A stretch of DNA of 64,000 bases, from assembly GCA_035048495.1 (NCBI GenBank), contig CM068547.1, positions 18,297,913 through 18,361,912 on the forward strand, read 5' to 3'. Below the pieces are notes generated by a model. That model had not been told where the DNA came from and ran no database searches. It saw only the letters and a program-made list of their open reading frames with translations. The number at the start of each line of letters is the position of its first letter. The stretch's first letter is position 1. The position numbers were made by a program, and so were the translations under genes. The DNA comes from Euptelea pleiosperma. Lineage: Eukaryota > Streptophyta > Magnoliopsida > Ranunculales > Eupteleaceae. Below are positions 12,081 to 22,325 of this stretch, in pieces.

Positions 12081-12512
12081 CTGCAAATAAGCAGACTTGC
12101 ACAGTGGCTCGTGTCGGATATCGTCCGCACTCAGGATTAGTTAGCACAATAAGAAACAAGAATAATCAGAAAATGCTCAGAATAAATAGAAGGGTGAGAA
12201 TGGTGGAGGTTGATTTAAAATATGCTTGAGATTGTTGCTAAAACTATTAAAATGAAAAAAACATAAAAGAAACGAGAATAAAAAATACAATAAATGAAAA
12301 TAACTTAAACTTGAATTTAAAACTTGTTCGTTAAACTAAAAACAAATACTTACAATGCTTGTTCAAATGCTTTACAACGAAAATAACATTAAACCAAATT
12401 AATCTAGAAAGCCATTAAAATATTATCCTAGAAAGCATGTAAAGGTAGAGAAGGAAAGAAGAGAGAGAAAGAAGGTAGGAAGGTTAGAGAGATGAATTAA
12501 AGAGAAGCTTAC
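12081..12512 (-). other. Intron-like segment in X LTR leader (solo copy)
   Basis: On the minus strand the donor is GTAAGCTTCTC at 12512 and the acceptor CTTATTTGCAG ends at 12081. Its 432-bp length is almost that of the matching segment in B. Confidence 0.5.
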
Positions 12513-12774
12513 CATTGAAGAGGTAGATGGTGCAACTCCGATTGGATCGACCTTAATAGGATTGAGGATTGTAGCCCTTGATTGTGGTAGATGGAATGAG
12601 CAGCAAGGAGACGTTGCTATTTGACGCTTTGCACCTCGAGGTGGAGGCATTAATGGTGAGCTCGTCGGAGTTGCTCACCGGAGAAGAAGGGTGAAGAAGA
12701 AGAGAAAGAAAGAAGAAAGAGAGAAAGAGAAGGGGGAGGGAACCAACCCAAGAAGGAGAGATCGTAGATATGTC

Positions 12775-12865
12775 ATGGGCATATGTCAAATGGGCATGGG
12801 CATATGTCATGGGTATGGGCATGGGTATGGGTCATGGGCATGGGTTATGGGTCATGGGCTTAGGT
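12775..12865. repeat. ATGGGC/ATGGGT minisatellite
   Basis: Short repeats of GGGCATGGGCATATGTCAT-like and GGGTATGGGCATGGGT-like words (6-14 bp), shared with both LTRs of B. Confidence 0.85.
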
Positions 12866-13888
12866 CATGGGCCAAGATAGATAAATAGAGAGAGAAATAG
12901 GAGAGAGGTGAGAGAAAAATACAAAAATAAAAGTATTGGAGGGTCATGAACCCTGGTCTTCTTTATTCTCTCTTGTCCGTTCCACCAATAAGTCAAACTT
13001 ATACTTTGACGTCAATTGGTGTGGCCTTTAACACCTAAGTCCTTCTCTTAGTCTCCAGCTATTCTTCTCTCTTAGTCATTATTTTGGCTCTACGATCCTC
13101 TAGCTTTGCCCGTAAATGTCTTCTATCTTTTTATCCTAGCCTGTTGGCTCTTTAAGCTTTGATAGAAGTCTTCTGTGGTTGATCGTGGGCCCGCCAGTCC
13201 TCGAGAATTGCCCGATAGGATCTCCTGCAAGTGAAAAAGCGGGTAATGAGATTCAACTAAAACGGCTTGATACTGGACTATCCGAAATGCGTATATTTCA
13301 TGTCAGTCGATTTTCGTCTAAAGAATTATTCTACGCAATGGAAGAAACTCTTACGTAGAAAAGTCAACGAAAAGACAAGTTTTACGTAAGAGAATGCGAC
13401 ATCGCTATAAGGATAATGGCTTAAAGTATGGACTTTTGAGCGAATATCAAAGCATCAGACCAACTTCCCCTTATCCTTTCCTGAAAACAAAACATTTTAA
13501 AACGATGAGCTAGGGCCCAGTAAGTACATTCCTCATGCGTAAAACCACTTAAATCAGCAACTTTTATTTATTTTAAAACAAATACGATTTGCAAATGAAT
13601 TTCACATGTAATTTGATAAAACTCAATTCTCCATCAATTACTTTCATATAACTTTGAATCCAATGATGACTTTTCACATAACAGTCAACCTTTCTCTTAT
13701 CAGAATACCTGTGACCATTCTATAAAGTCAAACTATCAATTCTGATGTATTCAGTACCAACATTCCATCGGTCCTAGTATACGATGTCAACACTTCTTGT
13801 CCACAAGTAAACTCCCTAATGTGCACACTAATTGTTTCATTAGGTATCCTCTATCCGGATTTCCTAATTTTTTTTTAGGTATAAATAC

Positions 13889-14035
13889 CCGAGGGGTCTC
13901 ATGAATGAAACAACGCCTCTTCTTTAGGGGACTGAAACCCCAAGGGGTCTTAAGAAAATAAGATAATGCCTGATACTTTAGGGGATTGAAACCCCAAGGG
14001 GTCTCAAAGAAATGAGACAACGCCTGATTCCAACT
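13889..14035. repeat. ~52-bp tandem repeat in Z LTR
   Basis: Three units marked by GGGGTCT at 13893, 13944 and 13998, each followed by AACGCCT- or AATGCCT-like words and AACCCCAAGG. Confidence 0.8.
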
Positions 14036-14520
14036 AATCTGATATTCCACATTTCCAATTACATTCTTATTCATGTCCTTAATCGTATTTATATGCATAA
14101 AATAATAATGTTTATAGAAACATCTTTACATGCATAACATTCATATTTTTACATTTTGAAACTAAAAATAAAAATATTTAAGCCCTATTAATATCTTAGA
14201 AAGCGAATACATAAAACGGATGAAAAATACATATATCTCATTTTAAATGAATTTGAGCATATATGTGACTTCATCCAACTAAATAGATTACAGATGTCCT
14301 CATCTATCATAATTTCATATTTTTAAGATTATAAGAAATTATCAATGTATTTATACATTTTATGTGGAAAATATAAGAATTGAGATTTTTCCTTGCTAAA
14401 ATTTAACAGATAACAAGAATAACATTTTCATATATTTTCTCCAAAAATAATAGAATTTTTTAGAATTTTTCTACAATATTTTATGAATTTTTTACTATTT
14501 CCAAAATAAAATAATATTTA

Positions 14521-14553
<33 letters not shown>

Positions 14554-14835
14554 AATTAATTAAATAAATAAAGGCATAAAATAAATGTACTTACAAGTGA
14601 ATACGCTAGAATCCCAAATCCTTGAACCTCGTACGATGCGAATCTCGAGGTAGGGCGTATCTTGAGGCAGTAGGCCCCACAAAAAATTTTTAAAGGACCT
14701 CCTGAATATTTTCAAGAATTCCTAAGAATTTTCTAGAATTTCTTCTAGTTGAGGGATTTTTTTGTAAATATTCTTACCTCAGGGGTTAGAATGCAAATAC
14801 CCAAATTGATGTAATTTTCTCAAGGCATGGCCTTG

Positions 14836-14843
14836 TATTTATA
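14836..14843 (-). promoter_or_regulatory. TATA box of Z LTR
   Basis: The minus strand reads CTCTATAAATACAAGG, a strong plant TATA context inside the LTR. Confidence 0.65.
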
Positions 14844-14989
14844 GAGGTTGAAAACTCAGAACTTTTCATTCCTATCCAATGTGGGACTATAATTTTGAAA
14901 ATTATCTTTTTTTTTTCAAATTTTATATTTTTGATATCAATAGCATGTAAAAACTTAAAATGTTGCCCAGAACTAACAAATGCTATAAA

Positions 14990-16845
14990 TGTCAGATTTG
15001 TCTGAATCAAGTTGGTTGATTTTTTGAGACCAAAAGGCATAACATTCCGTTCGAAATGTCCTCGTGGAATGGTAAATGCAGTTTTGTAACGGTCCTTTTT
15101 ATTGATTTGGATTTGCCAAAAGCCAGATTTGAGGTCAAATTTAGAAAAGATTTGAGCTTCAGAAAGGCGAGATATGAGGTATTGTTTGTTGGAGATAGGG
15201 AATCAAATGGCTTGAAGGACTTCATTAAGGGGCTTATAGTTAATAACTAATCGTGGAACATCGCGTTCGAGTTCGGCCGAGTTTTCGGCATAAAAAGCGG
15301 TGCAACTCCAAGGAGATTGTGAAGGACGGATTAGTTGTTTTTGGAGGAGATCGATAATTTCTTTATCACATAATTTAAGAAATCGAGAATTCATTTGGAT
15401 GGCTCTAGCTTTTGTTGGAATTTTTGTTTCGGAAAAGTCTTTAATGTACGGAAGGGAGATGATATGCTGCTTGCGATGCCAAAATGCCGAGGGCAGCTCA
15501 GAACAGCAGGTTTGGTGGAGTTTATTTTCGAAGTTAGTGATTTGTTGGGTGAGGAAGGGTTTTTGGATTTTTGTTCTAATGTTTTGGAAGCGGATATCTT
15601 GCTGAAGGTAGGTGATTTTGTTTTTCTTTGTGGGAAATAAGATTAATGATTTGATTGATTTTGCTAAAGTGAGAGGGTCGTGTGAACTCGAAGAGTATTT
15701 TTTGTTTATAAACAGAGGTTTCAAGACCGGCAATGGTGACTAAGAATGGTGTTATTTGTAATAAGAAGGGAGTACCGAGGATAACTTCTTGCTGAAGATC
15801 TTTTACTATGAGGAAGGAGACTACAATGCATTGTTCATTTTTACAAATATGAGCCAGGGGAATTTTGAAATCGACACGACATGTATTGCTGTTGGCGGTT
15901 GTAATGGATGTCCTAGTGGCTTCTAAAATTTTTGTAGGTATTAGACCTTCGCGGATACAATTTATATTGGCACCGCTGTCGATGAGGGTGAGAAATTCTT
16001 GGGAAAATTGTTTAATACTGAGGAAGATTCTCGTATACCATTTTTGGGATAAATATTGAGTAACGGAGGCGGCGACGAAGTTATCAATGGTGGTATCGGG
16101 TGTGGTAGTTTGGGAAAGCTGTAATTGGTCAACGGTGGTTTTTAATTGAAGGACTTCATTTTTTAATTGGTTGATTTCTTGTTGAAGGGTACTAAGGGAA
16201 GGTTCGTGTAGGGAAGTGGTAGTTTGGTTGAGGCGGTCATAAACATCTTTCATAGAAAAAGGAGAGGGGATATGCTGTAGGGAGGGTTTGATGGCAGGAT
16301 GTGGGGTGGAGGAAGTGGAAGCATTGTTTTGGATAAGTTGTTGTAGATATTGGTTTTTGAGGTTTAAGTCAGGGATTTTGTCAATGATATCTAGTATGAG
16401 TTCTTCATTAGTGGTAAGGACATTGACGGATAATGGTTCGTCATTTGTGTCGTTGATATATTCATGATTGGTGTGACAAGTGTTACAACAGTTTCGTGGT
16501 TCTGGGGAGGAAGGGGTGGGGTTATCTGAATCAGGTTGGTTGATTTGGCGAAGCTTTTTGGAAGGAGTTTTTGAAAAAGATGTATTGGCAAAATGTCCGG
16601 GTTTGCCGCATTTATAGCATTTGTTAGATGGTTTTTGCGAAGATTTAGGGGATGGTTGTTTGTAATATGTAGGTTTAGGTAAGGTGGTGGAGGCTCGAGT
16701 GCAAGTGGAAGTTGAAGGGTTGGAAGGCTTGCGGCGAGAAGGTTGGGTAAGGGATGTAATACCAAAATCCCAGCAGAAATCACCTAATTCTTGTTGTTTA
16801 CTAGAGCGTTGTTGTTTGATTTGTTTTTGGAGTTTGAGGCCGTTT
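14990..16845 (-). pseudogene. Endogenous caulimovirid polyprotein fragment (capsid tail, protease, part of RT)
   Basis: Read on the minus strand. From about 16845 an open frame holds a coat-protein tail with a zinc knuckle (KCYKCGKPGHFAN, about 16583-16621) whose fourth Cys is Ser. Next come a coiled-coil-like stretch (about 16200-16110), an aspartic protease (DSGAN at 15966-15980, then VILGTPF) and the RT start (LVINYKPL, FDLKSGFWQI, MPFGL). A frameshift lies near 15620 and a TGA stop near 15205. The RT is cut at about 14990, before the catalytic YxDD region, where the Z LTR begins. The domain order fits Caulimoviridae, the badnavirus/tungrovirus side. It is an old, dead copy. Genus assignment needs a search. 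Confidence 0.85.
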
Positions 16846-17699
16846 CAAGCCGTATCAAAAGTCTTGCCACTGAAAGAAGATTCTGCCCAACAAAGTCACA
16901 AAAAGACAAATTGCTACAATAAAAGTCACTATTAGCTACAGTTCCAAATAGTATCTTCATCGACAAACAGTACTCGCAACATCAAATCAATCCGCCGAAA
17001 GCAACCGAAAGCCACCGACTTCGCTTTTAAGCCACCTTAAATGATTCTCCAACAACCATCCACCAACTCGCACCTGTTCACCAACTCGTACCTTCCGGAT
17101 TCCAAATCTTTGAAGTTTGAATACACCAAGTCACGGACCACATGGTCATACTGTGTTGACTGGACCTATAATTCACATTCCTAATTTTAGGCCTTAGCCT
17201 TAGGTTTCAGACTTGACCCATAGATTGTAGGTTGGGTCATGGATCCTGTGATTGGGGCGTGACATTGCCCACCTAACAATCTTCATCATCAAGAAGTTCC
17301 TTGTACCAGTCTCTTATTAGAATCAGGCTTGAGTTTCATGCATTAATTTGATTTTTCTTTTATTCCTGTATAGCTTAATTGACAATCCATACACAACAAC
17401 GATTCTTGTTTCTTTAGCAGTCTCTCTAGAACTCACTCAATAGATCTAGTGGTGCGGCTGGTGTCGGCATTAGTGATTGTTGGTCCGTGACCTCAGAGCA
17501 AGGCTTTAAATTTTGGTGTCGATAACAATTTTGGTGAGGTCAAAAACCAAAATTTCAGCCAAAATTCCGAGCAAAATTTCCAAATTTCAGTGGATTTCGG
17601 TGTAGAAAGCTATATTTCGGGGATTTTGGTACTCACCGAAATCGAAATTTTGGCCCGAAAGTCAAAATTTAAAACCTTACCTCGGAGGCGTAAAAGAAT
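16846..17699. other. Unassigned sequence right of the pararetrovirus fragment
   Basis: No gene recognised. GGGGCGTGACA at about 17255-17265 resembles an LTR 3' end but no partner was found. 17500-17680 is rich in AAATTTC / AAAATTT words. Confidence 0.4.
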
Positions 17700-17709
17700 T
17701 TGCTCTCTC

Positions 17710-18020
17710 CGTCATATGGCAACTATTACCACATCACCCTGGCCCCACCTCGCCACTGCCATCATCACCACTATTGCCATCCTCGCTCAACCTTCCCTCT
17801 TATAGACTCTCTAATCAAAGACATATTGGGCAACTGACAAGAATTCTGCAATTCAGTAGGAATTGACCACCCAAAAGTATTGTTCAGGTGCCGTTATTGC
17901 TACAGTAAGAAGACACAAAAGAGGGAAGGTTGCGCGAGCTGGAAGGTGGTCGTGGTGGTGATGGTGATGGTGGCGACAGTCAATGGGCCTGTGGTGGCAG
18001 CTGCCATGTGGTAGATAACT
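17710..18020. repeat. Imperfect foldback
   Basis: GCTCAACCTTCCCTCTT near 17786 recurs inverted, with one mismatch, near 17915-17931. CCATCACC-rich words also appear on both arms. No clear ends or TSD. Confidence 0.35.
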
Positions 18021-18297
18021 TTGTGGATAGTATCTTTTAAAGTTAGAGTTAGTCAAAATCTATGGTCAAAGAAGTTGAGTCAAAATTTATGAATCTTGGG
18101 AGACATGTCTAGTTCACCTAATTTAAGAGGGAGGTAGTCAGAAACCCCCCCAAAAAAGGTCATAAAATTAAAAACTTAATCTACCTCACTTTTTCTTCAT
18201 GTAAACAGCCTTTGAAAATCTCTCTCTACTTTCCTTCATGAATCAAAACCTAATGCTTCTCATTTCAGGTAAAATTAGCTAGTGAGAAACTAATAAC

Positions 18298-19141
18298 TCA
18301 AGGTGGAGTGTACTCGTACTCGAGAGCCGGTAATGTTTGACTCACGGTAGCTATAGGCGCCCTCACATTCCCGATCATCGACATCTGCATTGCTTCCTCT
18401 TCGTAAGCTCTCTGCTCCACCTCCATCATTCGAGACCTCTTCTTTACCATAACAAGGATTGCGAAGAAGAGCAAGCCCAAAAGAAAAGCACCCAAAGCAC
18501 CTCCAACTGAAATAACTATCACAACCTTCCATCGACTCACCTTACTACGATTATGTGGGCATCATCGATGATACAATCACAAGACCAATATGGCCGTTCT
18601 GTGACGCGACACAAATGTTAGACGAAACCATATGTGATAGACTCATCCTTCCATCAGAATCAAAACTAGCACATAAAGGCCTAACGCCTGGAGTGTCGAT
18701 GCTTGCAATGTTATCGTTGGAGAAATCAATTTTACTGGATTTCTTTCTAGTAAAAATCTCGAGTTCAGACAGGTTTGTAGAATTGATATCTATGGCATTG
18801 TATGCAAGAAGGCCCAATAGAGGAGAAACAAGCTGATAGCCAGAAACCTTGTAATTGTCAAAATAGATAGAAGACTAGTTGCTTCCCAAGTTCTGTCGAA
18901 CCACTATAACTCTCTCCCTGCAAGGCCGCACGGTAACACCCGTCGCCAAACGAAATTCATTAACCTGAGCACCATGCCTTCGAAGACTGCCAATCCTGAA
19001 TCTTACTGTATTAGCTTCGACGCCTGAAAGATTTGCTGGTAGACTTACACTATATAGGAAACCAGTCTTGTGGTCTTTCGTGTAGGTTTGGACAGCGTAA
19101 TCTTCAATTAGGTGATCGAGAAGACGAGATGCTTCGATTCC
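18298..19141 (-). pseudogene. DUF1191-family protein, main part, split by X element B
   Basis: The minus strand encodes a DUF1191-type extracellular region: RLLDHLIEDYAV, GFLYSVSLPANLSG, RFRIGSLRRHGAQVNEF, PLLGLLAYNA and LSELEIFTRKKS. A transmembrane helix (VVIVISVGGALGAFLLGLLF) and a basic cytoplasmic tail ending YEYTPP with stop at 18298 follow. The family is plant-specific, membrane-anchored and of unknown role. Defects: a TAG after VVRQNLGSN, several stops after SSMMPT and a frameshift before the transmembrane helix. Element B begins at 19142, cutting off the N-terminus (27462-27511). The insertion and the point defects both kill the gene; their order is unknown. Confidence 0.85.
19137..19141. 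repeat. TSD of element B, left copy (ATTCC)
   Basis: ATTCC precedes the 5' LTR; the right copy is 27462-27466. Confidence 0.95.
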
Positions 19142-19729
19142 TGATATTCGCTAAAAAGTGCTTATTTTAAGCCATTATCCTTATAGCGATGTTGCGTTCT
19201 CCTACGTAAAACTTGTCTTTTTGTCGACTTTTCCATATAAGAGTTTCTTCCATTGCGTAGAACGCATTCTTTAGACGAAAATCGACTATTTGCATAAAAT
19301 ATACGCATTTCGGATAGTCCAGTATCAAGCCGTTTTAGTTGAATCTCATTACGCGCTTTTTCACTTGTAGGAGACCCTATTGGGCGATTTTCGAGTATTG
19401 GCGGGCCCACGATCAACTACAGAAGACTTCTATCAAAGCATAAAGAGCCAACAGGCTATGATAAAAAGATAGAAGACATGTACGGGTAAAGCTAGAGGAT
19501 CGTAGAGCCGGAACAAGGACTAAGAGAGAGAAGAATAGCTGGAGACAAAGAGAAGGACTTAGGTGCTAAATGCCACACCAATTGACATCAAAAGATATGT
19601 TTGACTTATTGGTAGAGCGGACGAGAGAGAATAAAGAAGACCATTGTTCAAGACCCTCCAATGCTTTTATTTTTGTATTTTTCTCTCACTTCTCTCCTAT
19701 TTCTCTCTTTATCTATCTATCTTGGCCCA

Positions 19730-19830
19730 TGACATAGGCCCATGACCCATGACCCATACCTACGACCCATGACCCATGACCCATGCCCATGCCCATGACC
19801 CATGCCCATTACCCATGCTCATGCCCATTT
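19730..19830. repeat. GACCCATGCCCAT minisatellite in 5' LTR of B
   Basis: Repeated CCCATGACCCATGCCCAT words. The 3' LTR has a slightly longer version at about 26396-26515, which explains part of the LTR length difference. Confidence 0.85.
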
Positions 19831-19995
19831 GTAACAACAAGAGAGAATTGGTCTCACTCGACCGATTCTTCTCTCCCCCATATCTCTCTATCCTAGTCAC
19901 TCTCTCTCTCATCTAACTAACCCATTCCCAACCGTTGGATCTCTCTAGATCCAATGGTCATCATTTTTACAACAAGCAAAAAGAAAAAAAAAAGT

Positions 19996-20004
19996 CTATA
20001 AGAG
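19996..20004 (+). promoter_or_regulatory. Probable TATA box of B LTR
   Basis: CTATAAGAG after an A-rich tract and before the CT-rich leader. Transcription would start about 30 bp downstream (inferred). Confidence 0.5.
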
Positions 20005-20258
20005 ATCTACGATCTCTCCTTAGATTGGTTCCCTCCCCCTTCTCTTCCTCTCTTTCTTCTTTCTTTCTCTTCTTCTTCACCCTTCTTCTCCAGCGAGCAA
20101 CTTCGGCAAGCTCACCATTAACGCCTCCACTTCAAAGTGCAAAGCGTCAAACAGCAATGTCTCCTTGCTGTCCATTCCATTCGCCACAATCAAAGGCTAC
20201 AATCCTCAATCCTATTGAGTTCTATCCAATAGAAGTTGCACCATCTACTTCTTCATTG

Positions 20259-20688
20259 GTAAGCTTCTCTCTAATTCATCTCTCTAACTTTCCTATCTTC
20301 TTTCACTCTCTTCTTTCCCTCTCTACCTTTACATGCTTTCTAGGATAATATTTTAATGGCTTTCTAGATTAATTTGGTTTAATGTTATTTCCGTTGTAAA
20401 GCATTTGAACAAGCATTGTAAGCATTTGTTTTTAGTTTAATGAACAAGTTTTAAATTCAAGTTTAAGTTTTCATTAATTGTGTTTTCCATTCTTGTTTCT
20501 CTTATATTTTTTTTCATTCTAACAGTTTTAACAACAATCTCAAACATATTTTAAATCAACCTCCACCATTCTCACCCTTCCATTTATTCCGAGTATTTTC
20601 TGATTATTCTTGTTTCTTATTGTGCTAATTAATCCCGAGTGCGGACGATATCCGACACGAGCCACTGTGCAAGTCTGCTTATTTGCAG
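20259..20688 (+). other. Intron-like segment in X LTR leader (B)
   Basis: Donor CATTG|GTAAGCTTCTC, CTAAT branch-like word before CCCGAGTGCGGACGATA, acceptor TTATTTGCAG. 430 bp. The same architecture recurs across X LTRs. Confidence 0.55.
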
Positions 20689-20776
20689 ATTAAGTGAACC
20701 AATTCGGAGAAATTACAAATATTGTTGAAATCAAGGGTTTTCGTAACCAACGACGTGGAAAAACCTTACCTTCAAA

Positions 20777-20795
20777 TGGCGCCGTTGCCGCTCGG
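20777..20795 (+). other. Primer binding site of B (tRNA-Asp type)
   Basis: TGGCGCCGTTGCCGCTCGG starts 2 nt after the LTR. The first 14 nt match the complement of the plant tRNA-Asp 3' end (known from Athila-type elements); the last bases diverge. Confidence 0.75.
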
Positions 20796-22325
20796 TTGAA
20801 GAGATTGCAAAAAGACGAACAGGAATTCGGAAAGCTGCTTAATATTGAAGATCCGATCAAAAATTGGAAACTTTCCATTTTATTTTTCACATTTTCTACT
20901 TATTATTTTAATGCCTCGGACGGTCGAGTGCAAAGTTGTAATAACTTAGGACTTTATTTTCTCTCCTTTTAGAATAACTGCTAGATAATTAACTAATTAA
21001 AAAAATACCAAAAATATTAGGGTCAGATTTCAATTCTGCTATTTCTAGTTAGATCACCATTGGTTATTTGAAATTGGAAGATTTCCAACTCCGGGTAATT
21101 CAAAAGTAGATATTTTTGAATCCTAATTCGGGAATAGCTAAAGTTGAATTTCAAATCCTAATTGGAACTAATTCATAATACCTGTCCTAAATCATTGCGT
21201 GTTTCTTGAAACCCCAAAGGCGGTATACCTTCCAATTTTATACCATAGACCATTGTGGACTAACATGATTGCGGATTGCGTTTACCAAGTAAGTAAGGAG
21301 CGAAAGCTCAAAGAGGTGGAGTCGGGCCCAAGCCCATTTGGATACCCCTCCCTATCTCACGGAGGAGACCCCGTGCATAGCCAACGGGTAGGTAAGTTTC
21401 TACACCTCGCCTTGAGTGCGATCATGATCGTTGTGTAAACACTATGCCGATTGTTTATTTGCTTTTGCAACACTTATCGGAATTACTTAGTTTGGCCGTA
21501 ATAAAATACATAAAGAGCAAACCCAGCTCTAACTTGAAACTGGTGGGATTTCATCACTCACCTCATCATTCTAGCTTTTGTGCAACCACAGCCAAGAATT
21601 AAAATCAATCAAGAAGTAGAGCCCACTTAGATCGGTGTTCGAGGAAAACTCCACATAAAGCGACCCCTTCAAAGATCAAGTCGATTAAGTCCATGAGCGC
21701 GGGTCCCTGTTATCTAACACACCCATAGGTCCCTTCTACTCAAGTATACCGAGCTCGTAAGTGGCCTCTTTGATTGTCTGTCGGATTAGCTTAGTGTCGG
21801 ATTAGGAACACGAACCAACCCTAGCTCCTTTTCTGGGAAAACTCATCTTCATACTTGACAAATTCGGTTAGTCTGGGGCGTACTTAAGTCAGCCGATGTG
21901 CCGCACGTCTGTCTAGGCTTCAGATTATCTTGCAATCAACTTGAGTTCGTACTGGCGGATTTGCTTTGAAGAGTGTATACTTGTGAGAACCTACATAGTG
22001 AAAACTTAATCCGGCGGGTAATAGAAGATAAACTAGTGGTCCGCCCACTGTCATAATCTACACTATCCCTATACTAAACAAGATAATTCATAATACTATC
22101 CTGATTGTTTAGAAATAAGATTATCTGTTGCTCTGTGTGCATCATTTAGGCTCATTCGGTTTCGTAGTCCTCATATTTTTTACCGACTCTAGGGCTTACT
22201 TTTATAAGCATATGTCCGTTTGGATTTGATCCAACTTGAGACTGATTTAATCTGAGAGTCAGTCTACTGCACTGATCTCTTTCACCTAATCTATCTCCTT
22301 CCTCTGAGAGACTCACATCTCTCTG
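20796..22325 (+). other. Untranslated leader of element B
   Basis: No convincing ORF. A block at 21298-21370 is conserved in C (reverse, about 49800-49880): a GAGC-GAAA-GCTC mini-hairpin (21298-21309), then AAAGAGGTGGAGTCGGGCCC and GGAGGAGACCCCGTG-like words. A packaging or dimerisation role is conceivable but unproven. Confidence 0.55.

Larger units (their letters stand above)
11996..13449 (-). mobile_element. Solo X-family LTR (minus), short form
   Basis: Begins TGAAATTAAGG and ends GCGAATATCA, 1454 bp, with TSD AAGCA at 11991-11995 and 13450-13454. It lacks the long palindrome-rich leader of the 2.8-kb LTRs and resembles the LTRs of element B, including the ATGGGC minisatellite. Confidence 0.92.
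11607..14978 (-). mobile_element. 5' LTR of gypsy-like element Z, split by a solo X LTR
   Basis: On the minus strand it ends GGGGGCATGACA at 11607, directly before the primer site. The other end is less sure; a TGTTAG start at 14978 fits and gives about 1.9 kb without the X insertion. A TATAAATA box sits at 14836-14843 (minus), and a ~52-bp tandem repeat at 13889-14035. Beyond it the pararetrovirus RT frame begins, so Z appears to have inserted there. Only the right boundary is uncertain. Confidence 0.65.
19142..20774 (+). mobile_element. 5' LTR of element B
   Basis: TGATATTCGCTAAAAAG...AAACCTTACCTTCA, 1633 bp. Contains a TACGTA box (19203-19208), ATGGGC minisatellite, TATA-like box, CT-rich leader and intron-like segment. 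The second TACGTA seen in A is degraded here to CATATA. Confidence 0.92.

Noticed and set aside
17255..17265. GGGGCGTGACA as the end of another Y LTR
   Set aside because: Upstream sequence does not match Y, and no other end or TSD was found.
19162..19416. Minus-strand 84-codon frame, also at 25892-26089
   Set aside because: Lies in the U3 of both B LTRs; repeated because LTRs are repeated.
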